From: DATGYC01 sp035298385
GTDB taxonomy: Bacteria > Bacillota > Sulfobacillia > Symbiobacteriales > Symbiobacteriaceae
Assembly: GCA_035298385.1 (NCBI GenBank)
Contig: DATGYC010000105.1
Coordinates: 1 to 24,995, forward strand
Direction: 5' to 3'
DNA length: 24,995 nucleotides
Under the pieces are notes generated by a model. The model did no database searches. It was not told where the DNA came from and saw nothing but the letters and a program-made list of their open reading frames with translations. The translations under genes and the position numbers were made by a program. Of the stretch, positions 15,140-22,836 are shown piece after piece (position 1 is the first letter of the stretch; every line of letters begins with the position of its first letter).

Positions 15140-16219
15140 TTGGATCCGTGTTGGCTCGAGCTTGGGCGCCGCCCCTGGGAGAGGCTCACGGCTGAGAGTG
15201 GCGTGAAGCTGGACGGGACGATTCAGCTGGGGGAGGGAGACCTCTTGCCGGTCACCGCCCAGATTCGGGGCGCCCATTCCCGGCGCTTCCCCAAGAAGTC
15301 CATCCAGGTCCGGATGACGGGGCCGAAGCTGCTCGACGAACCGCCGGAGGGGCATCTGGTGCGGATCCTGCACCTGAACGCCGACTACGTCGATCCAACC
15401 CTGATGCGCTCCGCCCTGTCGTACGACCTGTTCGAGACGGTGGGCGCCCCGGCGCCCCGCTGCCACCACGTGAACCTGACGGTCAGTGGCGAACCGGCCG
15501 GGGTCTATCTCGGGATGGAGTCGGTCGATCGGGACTGGTGCCGACGGCGCGGTCTGCCGCCCGGGCCGATCTATTACGCGATCAACCGAAACGCCAACTT
15601 CGGTCTGATCTCGCCTTTCTCCAAGGAGTTGAAGCAACCGCTCGACGGGGGGTACCATGCGCTCTATGGCGTGGATACGACCCCGCTCCAGCAGATGATC
15701 CTGTCGATCAATGTCTCTGACGAGCGTAACTTCCCGCGCATCCTGCAGCGGTGGATCGACCTAGACATCTATCTCCGCTGGTTGATGACGGCGGTCTTCG
15801 TTGGCAACCGGGATGGGTTTGTGCACAACTACGCGCTCTATCTTCACCCGGTCGAGGAGCGCTTTCAGATCATCCCGTGGGACTATGACGCCACCTGGGG
15901 GATCGATATTCATGGGAACCCGGCGAGGCTGGACCGGGTGCCGCTCGTGGGCTGGAACAAGCTAAGCCGCCGATTGATGGCTGTTCGGCCGCTTCGCCGG
16001 CGGTACCGGCAGCTCTTCGAGGAGGCCCTTGACGGGCCGTTCAGTCCGCCCGAGGTCTGGGCGATGGTGGACCAGCTAGCGGCGGAGGTTGCGCCAGCGG
16101 TCTTGGCTGATACCGCCCGCAGGGGGACGGCTGAGTCGTGGGAGGAGGACGTGGACGCCCTGAAGGCTTGGGCCGTCGACCGGCGCCAGCTCCTCTTGGA
16201 GCAGCTAGCCGATCTGTGA
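15140..16219 (+). CDS. CotH-like spore coat protein kinase
   Basis: CotH proteins are atypical kinases that phosphorylate spore coat proteins. The kinase hallmarks are visible: IRGAHSRRFPKKSIQVRM near the N-terminus, FVGNRDGFVHNYALYL, and the metal-binding IIPWDYDATWG. I chose the TTG at 15140, which follows an AGAGGGGGG SD by eight bases and gives 359 residues. The in-frame ATG at 15065 lies inside a terminator stem, and the GTG at 15131 abuts the SD. No signal peptide is present. It agrees with the sporulation content of the window. A mother-cell promoter would have to lie between 15086 and the SD; I see only a weak CATACC element there. An adjoining substrate such as CotB or CotG is not visible. 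Confidence 0.88.
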   Translation: MDPCWLELGRRPWERLTAESGVKLDGTIQLGEGDLLPVTAQIRGAHSRRFPKKSIQVRMTGPKLLDEPPEGHLVRILHLNADYVDPTLMRSALSYDLFETVGAPAPRCHHVNLTVSGEPAGVYLGMESVDRDWCRRRGLPPGPIYYAINRNANFGLISPFSKELKQPLDGGYHALYGVDTTPLQQMILSINVSDERNFPRILQRWIDLDIYLRWLMTAVFVGNRDGFVHNYALYLHPVEERFQIIPWDYDATWGIDIHGNPARLDRVPLVGWNKLSRRLMAVRPLRRRYRQLFEEALDGPFSPPEVWAMVDQLAAEVAPAVLADTARRGTAESWEEDVDALKAWAVDRRQLLLEQLADL

Positions 16220-16328
16220 CGATTTTTGTCGTCGTTCGACAACAGCAGGATTTTCGCCCAGAGATTAGGGAATCCTAATAACTGGTAAGATATTCCATCC
16301 GGCGGTCGGACGAACGGGGGAGTCGTGC
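16220..16328 (+). promoter_or_regulatory. Intergenic region with two small palindromes upstream of the AAA+ gene
   Basis: TTGTCG and CGACAA (16226-16242, five-base loop) follow the CotH stop without a T run. ATTAGG and CCTAAT flank GAAT at 16264-16279, just upstream of AT-rich sequence with a possible -10 (TAAGAT, 16286-16291) but no good -35. The second palindrome lies where an operator could sit. The sequence just before the ATG at 16329 (GGGGGAG) is the SD. Confidence 0.4.
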
Positions 16329-17726
16329 ATGGATGCGGCGTTAAATCTTGTGCGCCACAGTGGAAATGAAGCGCTCATGCGGGCGGTTGAGCTCTCGCTT
16401 GTGGCGGCAACCGCGGGGGTGCCCTTCCACGTGCATGCGGAGGGGCTACGGGGAACGGGCAAGACGACGGTGATGCGGGCGGTACGCAGTCTGCTCCCGC
16501 CCATCCGGCGCGTCCGGGGCTGCCTTTACAACTGTGATCCGGATCGACCGCACTGCCCGCATCATCGCGATCTGGAGCCGGGCGCCCTACACGCCTTAGG
16601 CGAGGAATGGGTCCCCATGCCCTTCCTTGAGATCGCCCACGCCGCCAAGGTAGGCACGGTCGTCGGGACGATCGACCTGGCTCGTCTGGTCGATCCAGCC
16701 CAACCAGCGGCCGCCCTCTTGCCTGGCACGATCCCGCGGGCGCACCGGGGCATCCTATTCGTGGACGAGGTGAACCGGCTGGTCGAGACCGCCCCCGAAC
16801 TCGTGGATATCCTCCTGGACGTCATGGGGACGCGCCCGGGCCGGGTTCAGATCGAGGAGTCCGGCCTTCCCACGGTGGAGATGCCGGTGCAGGTGACCGT
16901 CTGGGCTGCCTCCAATCCCGATGAGGATCCCGGTCCCCTGGAGGAGGTCCGGCGCCAACTCTCCGATCGCTTCGACCTGACGGTCTACACCGACCGCCCG
17001 ACCGATCTGGCTGCCATCGAGCAGATTCTCGCCCTGGGGGAGGGCGCCCCTGCGCCGCTCGCCCCCGAAGCCAAGCGGGCCTTTCAGGAGTCCATGCTAG
17101 CCGCACTCGTCCAGTTGCGGGCGGTCGAGCTCGGGGCGGGCATGCGCGGGCGCATCGCTGAACTCTACAGCCGTTTCGGCCTCGAGTCGCTCCGGGCAGC
17201 GCAGGGACTGCAGCACGGCATGCGCCTCCTGGCCGCTACGCGGGGGCAGCGACTCGCTGGTCTGGACGAGCTGGCGGCCATCATCCCTCACGTTCTCCGT
17301 CACCGGGTTGAGCCAGAGACGCTGCAGAAGGCGGTCGCCCTGGTCGAGAGTTGGCGCACGGGGGAGAGCGGGGTTCGGCGCCCGCCAGTCGAGGTCGCAG
17401 CACCGCCCTCTCCTTCGACCGCTGTCGACCCAGCGGTCTCGGAATCCTGGTTGAGCCGGACCCTGGAAGGACTGCGCAAGAACATCGTCGGCGCGGAGGT
17501 TCCGCCGCACCTGCCGCCGCGCCAGGGCGCCCTCTTCGCCCGGGTTGGTGATGGGTCGGGCCCGCGCGGGAGCGCCCCCTCCCCGGCCGCCGCAGAGGAG
17601 GGCAGCGTCAACCCGCTCGACCCGCTGGACGTGCCAGTCGTCTCGCCGCCGCGCTTGGCCCGCCCGATCCGGCTCCTGCCGCCAGAGGCCCTTCTGCAGA
17701 CGGAAGAGGAGCTGGGGCGGCTGTGA
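16329..17726 (+). CDS. AAA+ ATPase resembling magnesium-chelatase subunit I
   Basis: This 465-residue protein is an AAA+ ATPase of the MoxR/ChlI group. Walker A is GLRGTGKTT at residues 39-47, Walker B is GILFVDEVNRL (Asp146, Glu147), sensor 1 is in AASNPDED, and an arginine-finger-like RRQLSDRFDL follows. Residues 65-79 hold three cysteines and two histidines (Cys65, Cys69, Cys76, His78, His79) in GCLYNCDPDRPHCPHH, matching the cysteine-bearing insert of magnesium-chelatase I subunits. After about residue 340 comes a Pro/Ala-rich tail not seen in ChlI. Its last bases overlap the GTG of the VWA gene (GTGA). No porphyrin-synthesis gene is nearby, so a chelatase role is not supported. MoxR/VWA-type chaperone or remodelling function is more likely, with an unknown target. 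Confidence 0.85.
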   Translation: MDAALNLVRHSGNEALMRAVELSLVAATAGVPFHVHAEGLRGTGKTTVMRAVRSLLPPIRRVRGCLYNCDPDRPHCPHHRDLEPGALHALGEEWVPMPFLEIAHAAKVGTVVGTIDLARLVDPAQPAAALLPGTIPRAHRGILFVDEVNRLVETAPELVDILLDVMGTRPGRVQIEESGLPTVEMPVQVTVWAASNPDEDPGPLEEVRRQLSDRFDLTVYTDRPTDLAAIEQILALGEGAPAPLAPEAKRAFQESMLAALVQLRAVELGAGMRGRIAELYSRFGLESLRAAQGLQHGMRLLAATRGQRLAGLDELAAIIPHVLRHRVEPETLQKAVALVESWRTGESGVRRPPVEVAAPPSPSTAVDPAVSESWLSRTLEGLRKNIVGAEVPPHLPPRQGALFARVGDGSGPRGSAPSPAAAEEGSVNPLDPLDVPVVSPPRLARPIRLLPPEALLQTEEELGRL

Positions 17727-19561
17727 CCAATACGTCCTGGTCCGAGAAGCTCCAGCGCCTCTTCGCGCGCAACCGGGGCGCCCGCCTTGGTGAGGCGACG
17801 GTCGTCAGCCGCCTCGTCCATGCGCGCGATCAGAGTCGCCCGCATGGACTGATGCTCCTGATGGGGGCGGATGCCGGACAGACCTTCTACGGCCGCAAGC
17901 AACCGGGGGAGGTCGTTCACCTAGACGTCTTCCACGAGGCCGGCGAGGTTGACCACCGCCAGGTCGCGGGCGCCCTCATGGGCGAGCTGGGGCAGGAGAT
18001 CGGACCGGATGGGCGCCCCCTCCTCGACCTCTTTGACCTCCAGACCGGCACGGGCGGCGGGCGGGTGACTGGCGACCTGACCGGGGGCCAGAAGGAGTCG
18101 CTACGGCGCAACCATCTAAACCACGTCCACCTGGCAGGTCGCTTGGCGAACGAACAACTCCACCTCCTGGGACCGCTCGTACGGGCCGTGGAGGAGGTGA
18201 TTCTGGGCGCCGGGCTGGAACTGCGGAAGATCGAACGCATCGCCCACCTGCGCTCCGGTATGGCGGAAGGGGCTGACCTCTCGCCCTACTCCGAGAGCGG
18301 CGACTCGCTCCTCAAAGAGGCTGGGGCGCCCGGACGCGAGCCGACCGAATCCCTGGACCGGCGCCCACAGGGCCCGGCCAGCAACGGGCCAGGGGAGACG
18401 CCCGGTCGCGGACAGGCATCGGCCTCCTCCGGGACAGGCGGCCAGCCGACGGAGGCGGCCATCGACCAGGCGCTGGCTATCGTGAAGAAGGTTGGCTCGC
18501 CCGAGGAGTTGGTGCGGCTCCTGCGGGAGGGCGATCGCCCCGAGGGCTGGAACCTTCGCCAGCATCCGAGCGGCGTCCACGCCTTGAACCAGTTGCGCGA
18601 GTTGGAGGAGGGCGGGTACCTCACCCGCACCCTGCGGGGCCCTGTTCTGACGGAGGAGGGGCGCCACCTCTTGCAGTTGCTGGAATCGCATCTGCGGGCG
18701 ATCAAGCAACGCTTTCGCAAACTGGTCAGGCGCGCACCGGGAACCGCCCGTCTGCACCGTCCTGGTCAGGCGGCAGATGAGCGCTCGATCAACGCCCGCT
18801 CTGGCCCGATCCGGGGCGCCGTCCCCGCCCAACCGGGGGATTGGCTGGGGGAGATCGCCGTGCTGGAGACGGTCCGGGGAGCGGTCACCCGGGCCCACCT
18901 GGGCGCCCTGGCCCAGCCCGGCCCTGTCCGCCTTACGTTGCGCCGGGAAGACGTCTGGATCCAGCAGCGGGCAAGCGAGCGACCGTTGCACATCTGCATC
19001 CTGATCGATGCATCGGCCTCCATGGCTGGCCGGCGCATCCAGGCGGCGAAGCACCTCGTCCGGCACCTGCTCTCCTCCACGAAGGATAAGCTAGCGGTGA
19101 TCGCCTTCCAGGAGCGGGAGGTGAAGGTCCACGTCCCGTTCACTCGGGACTGGGCCGCCGTGGAGGCCGGTCTCGCCAACGTCCAACCGATGGGCCTTAC
19201 CCCCTTGGCGCACGGGCTCTCGGAGTCGCTGGCGTTGATTGCGAAGGCCCGCGCCAGGCGCCCGCTCCTGCTGCTGATCACGGACGGCATCCCCACGGTC
19301 GCCAAGTGGGGGCTGGACCCGCTGGCGGATGGGCTGAAGGCGGCCCGTTCGCTGGCCGAAGCAGGGGTGCCCTTCGGCTGCATCGGCCTGCAACCCTCCC
19401 GGCGCTACCTGGCCGATCTCTGTGCTACGGCGAACGGGACGCTCCACGTGGTCGATGAACTCGACGCCAACGCCCTGGTAGCGATCGCCCATCAGGAGAG
19501 GCGAAAGCTGGCACGCCGTCTCCGGCAGGGAATGGGCGCCCGCAGGGCGAAATCATCATAG
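17723..19561 (+). CDS. VWA-domain protein, partner of the AAA+ ATPase
   Basis: The C-terminal third (about 420-600) is a von Willebrand factor A domain like that of magnesium-chelatase subunit D. The MIDAS motif DASAS is at residues 429-433, and a TDG follows in LLLLITDGIP. A basic tail ends the 612-residue protein. Residues 1-190 form a domain I do not recognise, and about 195-245 is a Gly/Pro/Ser-rich linker. About 250-345 is a helical domain with a winged-helix look (LNQLRELEEGGYLTRTLRGPVLTEEGRHLLQLL). Unlike ChlD it lacks an N-terminal AAA domain, so the ATPase next to it must supply that function. The GTG start overlaps the upstream stop. Confidence 0.82.
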   Translation: MTNTSWSEKLQRLFARNRGARLGEATVVSRLVHARDQSRPHGLMLLMGADAGQTFYGRKQPGEVVHLDVFHEAGEVDHRQVAGALMGELGQEIGPDGRPLLDLFDLQTGTGGGRVTGDLTGGQKESLRRNHLNHVHLAGRLANEQLHLLGPLVRAVEEVILGAGLELRKIERIAHLRSGMAEGADLSPYSESGDSLLKEAGAPGREPTESLDRRPQGPASNGPGETPGRGQASASSGTGGQPTEAAIDQALAIVKKVGSPEELVRLLREGDRPEGWNLRQHPSGVHALNQLRELEEGGYLTRTLRGPVLTEEGRHLLQLLESHLRAIKQRFRKLVRRAPGTARLHRPGQAADERSINARSGPIRGAVPAQPGDWLGEIAVLETVRGAVTRAHLGALAQPGPVRLTLRREDVWIQQRASERPLHICILIDASASMAGRRIQAAKHLVRHLLSSTKDKLAVIAFQEREVKVHVPFTRDWAAVEAGLANVQPMGLTPLAHGLSESLALIAKARARRPLLLLITDGIPTVAKWGLDPLADGLKAARSLAEAGVPFGCIGLQPSRRYLADLCATANGTLHVVDELDANALVAIAHQERRKLARRLRQGMGARRAKSS

Positions 19562-19583
19562 TTGAATCTGTGCACTGACGGAG

Positions 19584-19615
19584 AATCCCCTGCCCGACTC
19601 CCGGGCAGGGGGTTT
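19584..19615 (+). terminator. Hairpin between the VWA gene and recJ
   Basis: CCCCTGCCCG (19587-19596) and CGGGCAGGGG (19602-19611) pair perfectly around a five-base loop, with A-T and G-T extension outside, and only GTTTCG follows. It looks like a terminator, but recJ begins 24 bases later with no room for a promoter in between, so it may be a partial terminator or attenuator. Confidence 0.65.
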
Positions 19616-19638
19616 CGACCGCATGGGAGAGTGATCTG

Positions 19639-22260
19639 ATGGCGCGCCCCTACCGCCCCAAGCGGTGGCGCCCCGTGCCGCCTGAGCCGACGGCAGCGCT
19701 TCGGCTAACCCAGGCCCTTGGCGTCTCACCGGTGATCGCCCAGGTTCTTTACAACCGGGGCCTGACCGATCCGGCGGCGGCCAAGGCCTTTCTGACCGCT
19801 GGACGGGAACAGATCCTGGACCCGTTCCTGCTCAAAGATATGGACAATGCGGTCGCCCTGATTCAGGCCCAACTGAAGAGCGGCGAGCCGATCATGGTCT
19901 ACGGCGACTACGACGTGGACGGCGTGACTGGCACGACGATCCTGGTCCTCGCCTTGCGCGCCCTCGGGGCGACGGTTGACTACTACATCCCGGATCGTTT
20001 CACAGAGGGCTACGGCCTGAACGGGAACGCCCTCCGGGAGATCTTCGCTCGCGGCTTCCGCTTCGTCCTCTCGGTTGACACCGGGACGACCGCCGTGCCG
20101 GAGGCGGAACTCGCGCAGGAGCTAGGGATCACGCTGGTCATCTCGGACCACCATGAGCCCGGCCCCGTGCTGCCCATCGTACCGGCCCTGATCAACCCAA
20201 AGCGGCCCGACTGCACCTATCCCTTCAAGGGGCTCTCGGGCGTCGGCGTCGCCTTCAAGCTGGCGCTCGCCCTGGGTACCCCGAACGCCTGGGATCTCCT
20301 AGACGTCGTCACCCTGGGTACCATCGCCGACATGGTCCCGCTCGTGGATGAGAACCGTGCGATCGTGCGGGAGGGGCTGCAGAAGCTTGGCGCCACCCGG
20401 CGTCCAGGCCTTCGGGCCCTCATGCAGGTCGCTGGCGTCAAGGAGCCGGTCACGGCGACCCACATCGGTTTCGCCCTCGGCCCACGGATCAACGCCCTCG
20501 GCCGGATGGGGAGCGCCATGCGCGGCGTCGACCTTCTCCTGACCGAGGATCCGACCGAGGCTGACCGGCTGGCCAAGGTGCTTGATGACCAGAACCGTGA
20601 GCGGCAGGAGGTCGAGGCGGCGATCCTGACCGAGGCGCTCCAGCAGGCTGAGGCGCAGACCCTGGCCGAGCGGGAGCGGGTCGTCGTTCTGGCTGGCGAG
20701 GGCTGGCACCACGGCGTCGTCGGCATCTGTGCCTCCCGGGTGCTCGAGGCCTACGGGCGCCCCGTGATCCTGCTCTCCGTGGAGGGCGACGAGGCCCGCG
20801 GCTCCGCCCGCTCGATCCCGGCCTTCCACATGCACGCCGCCCTCTCCCAGGTGGCGGACCTCTTCGCCAAGTGGGGCGGCCATGCAGCAGCGGCCGGTAT
20901 GACCCTGCGCCACAAGGATCTGGTCCCGGACCTGCGGACTCGACTAAACGAGATCGGGCGCACCTGGCTGACCGAGGAGGACCTGGTCAGCGAGCTCCCG
21001 ATCGACGCCTGGCTCCGCTTTGCAGACGTCACCCCGGACCTGATCGCTGAGTTGCTCCAACTGGAGCCGCACGGGATCGGCAACCCGGCCCCAGTCTTCG
21101 GGCTGGAGGGACTGGTCGTCGCCGATCAGCGCTTCATGGGGAACGAGCAGCAGCACCTAAAGCTCTTCCTGCAGGAGCCGGGGAGGAACCCCCGAGGAGA
21201 CCGCCATGTTGGCCCCGCAGGAGGTTCTCCCCCGGCGGGCGGCGGGCGCTGGGCGCCCCAGCTTGAGGCGGTCGGCTGGTCGATGACCCCGGCGGCGCCG
21301 GGCCAGGGCGCCCTCGTCCAAGTCGCCTTCCAGCCGGAGCTGAATCGGTGGCAAGGGCGAGAGAAGCTGCAACTCCTGCTGAAGGACGTGCAGGTGATCG
21401 ACTCGCCGACCGACGAAGGCAGTCCGGTCAACCTGCTGCCAACCCCGGGCGTAACCAGGCCGGAGTGCCTGGCCTGGGATCCAACTGCGGACCTGCAAGC
21501 AGGGCGCCGGACTGCAGACCTTCTGGGCGCCACCAGCGCCGTACAGGATGCACGCGGCGAACGCCTGGGCAAACTACTGGCAGAGATGGCGCCGGTCGAG
21601 GAGGAGCATGATCCACCTGCTCCCACTCGCCTGCGCTACATCGAGGCCCTCTGGGCCCAAGAGACCGGGCCGCTCCTGGTCCGAGTCGCCTCCCCCTGGG
21701 CAGCGGCTCGCCTGGAGGCCGAACTCCTGGTCGCCCTTCGGCCGCGCGCCGGGGAGATCGCTCGCTGGCGTCCAGACGGCCCCGAACCGACGGGCGCCCG
21801 CCTGGTGATCGCACCCTGGGGGCTTACCCCTAGGGGCTCCTACCAGCACACCGTTCTCTACCATCCGCCATATCATGGCTCGCTAGCCCTAACGGGTACC
21901 GTGCATCTGCTCTGGACGGATACAGACTGGAACCTGGCAGAGACCATCCTGGACTGGGTGCTTCCCGAACGGGATGAGTTGCTCAAGCTCTGGCCCCTCG
22001 TCAAGGCTGGCAAGCTCAATCCAGAGGCCCTCGCCGCCCAGATTGGCGCACTGCCGGGGCCCTGGGTCGAGTTGCTCCTTGCCCGCAGTCTGCAAATCTT
22101 CCAAGAGGCTGGACTCCTGGATGCCTCAGGCGGCATTCTCCCGCAACGCGGGAAGGCCGATCTGACCGTCTCCCCGTGCTACCAGCGTGGGCAGGGCGCC
22201 CGCCAAGCGCTGGCGGAAATCCGCGCGGGGGACTGGACCAGCCGTCACACTCGCTTATAA
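19639..22260 (+). CDS. recJ: Single-stranded-DNA-specific exonuclease RecJ
   Basis: RecJ degrades single-stranded DNA from 5' to 3' in recombination and repair. The 873-residue protein has the DHH-family motifs YGDYDVDG (88-95), SDHH (169-172), LGPRINALGRMG, and the DHHA1 segment with GGHA (413-416). The C-terminal 300 residues match the extra RecJ_C region found in Firmicutes (PYHGSLALTGTVHLLWTDTD followed by a helical end). Between LKLFLQE and LEAVGWSM, residues about 514-545 form a Gly/Pro/Arg-rich stretch not expected in the OB region, overlapping an imperfect inverted repeat. The start has a GGGAG SD. It leads the conserved recJ-apt-rel cluster. Confidence 0.95.
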   Translation: MARPYRPKRWRPVPPEPTAALRLTQALGVSPVIAQVLYNRGLTDPAAAKAFLTAGREQILDPFLLKDMDNAVALIQAQLKSGEPIMVYGDYDVDGVTGTTILVLALRALGATVDYYIPDRFTEGYGLNGNALREIFARGFRFVLSVDTGTTAVPEAELAQELGITLVISDHHEPGPVLPIVPALINPKRPDCTYPFKGLSGVGVAFKLALALGTPNAWDLLDVVTLGTIADMVPLVDENRAIVREGLQKLGATRRPGLRALMQVAGVKEPVTATHIGFALGPRINALGRMGSAMRGVDLLLTEDPTEADRLAKVLDDQNRERQEVEAAILTEALQQAEAQTLAERERVVVLAGEGWHHGVVGICASRVLEAYGRPVILLSVEGDEARGSARSIPAFHMHAALSQVADLFAKWGGHAAAAGMTLRHKDLVPDLRTRLNEIGRTWLTEEDLVSELPIDAWLRFADVTPDLIAELLQLEPHGIGNPAPVFGLEGLVVADQRFMGNEQQHLKLFLQEPGRNPRGDRHVGPAGGSPPAGGGRWAPQLEAVGWSMTPAAPGQGALVQVAFQPELNRWQGREKLQLLLKDVQVIDSPTDEGSPVNLLPTPGVTRPECLAWDPTADLQAGRRTADLLGATSAVQDARGERLGKLLAEMAPVEEEHDPPAPTRLRYIEALWAQETGPLLVRVASPWAAARLEAELLVALRPRAGEIARWRPDGPEPTGARLVIAPWGLTPRGSYQHTVLYHPPYHGSLALTGTVHLLWTDTDWNLAETILDWVLPERDELLKLWPLVKAGKLNPEALAAQIGALPGPWVELLLARSLQIFQEAGLLDASGGILPQRGKADLTVSPCYQRGQGARQALAEIRAGDWTSRHTRL
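21178..21235. repeat. Imperfect inverted repeat inside recJ
   Basis: CCGGGGAGGAAC (21178-21189) is the reverse complement of GTTCTCCCCCGG (21224-21235) except at two positions, with 34 bases between. It coincides with the low-complexity segment in RecJ. I found no other copy in this window. Confidence 0.5.
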
Positions 22261-22284
22261 TGATGGGTAAGGGGGCTATTTTTC

Positions 22285-22800
22285 GTGGACTTTAAGCAGC
22301 ATATCCGCACTGTTGAGGATTACCCCAAGCCGGGGATCTCGTTTAAGGATATTACCACCCTCCTGCGTGAGCCGGAGCTCTTCAAGGCCGCCATCGACGC
22401 ACTGGCCGAGCACTTTGAAGGCCAGCAGATCGATATCGTCACCGGGCCGGAGGCCCGTGGCTACATCTTCGCCTGTGCACTCGCCTACCGGCTGGGCGCC
22501 GGCTTCGTGCCGGTCCGCAAGCCCGGCAAGCTGCCCCACAAGACCAAGCGTGTCTCCTACGCCCTCGAGTATGGCGAGGACGCCCTAGAGGTGCATGAGG
22601 ATGCCTTCGCCCCGGGCCAGAAGGTCCTGGTCGTTGATGACCTACTCGCTACCGGCGGGACGATTCGGGCCGTCTGCGACCTGGTTGAGGCCTGCGGGGC
22701 TGACGTGGTGGGCGTCGGTTTCCTGATTGAGCTAACCTTCCTAAACGGGCGTGAGAAGCTGAAGGGCTACGACTCCTTCGCTCTCGTTCAGTACGAGTAA
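22285..22800 (+). CDS. apt: Adenine phosphoribosyltransferase
   Basis: Apt converts adenine and PRPP to AMP in purine salvage. The 171-residue protein has the family start (IRTVEDYPKPGISFKDITTLL), GPEARGYIF, and the PRPP-binding loop VLVVDDLLATGGT. The GTG start has an AAGGGGG SD nine bases upstream. It lies 24 bases after recJ and 36 before rel, so all three are probably cotranscribed. Confidence 0.96.
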   Translation: MDFKQHIRTVEDYPKPGISFKDITTLLREPELFKAAIDALAEHFEGQQIDIVTGPEARGYIFACALAYRLGAGFVPVRKPGKLPHKTKRVSYALEYGEDALEVHEDAFAPGQKVLVVDDLLATGGTIRAVCDLVEACGADVVGVGFLIELTFLNGREKLKGYDSFALVQYE

Positions 22801-22836
22801 ACGTTGCCGCCTGCGCAACAGAAGGGGGGTGGTGCG

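Noticed and set aside
16226..16242. TTGTCG/CGACAA hairpin as a terminator of CotH
   Set aside because: The stem is only six base pairs and no T run follows on either strand; kept only as a small palindrome.
18116..19066. 316-codon minus-strand open frame opposite the VWA gene
   Set aside because: No motifs and shadow-type composition; the plus-strand MIDAS motif is decisive.
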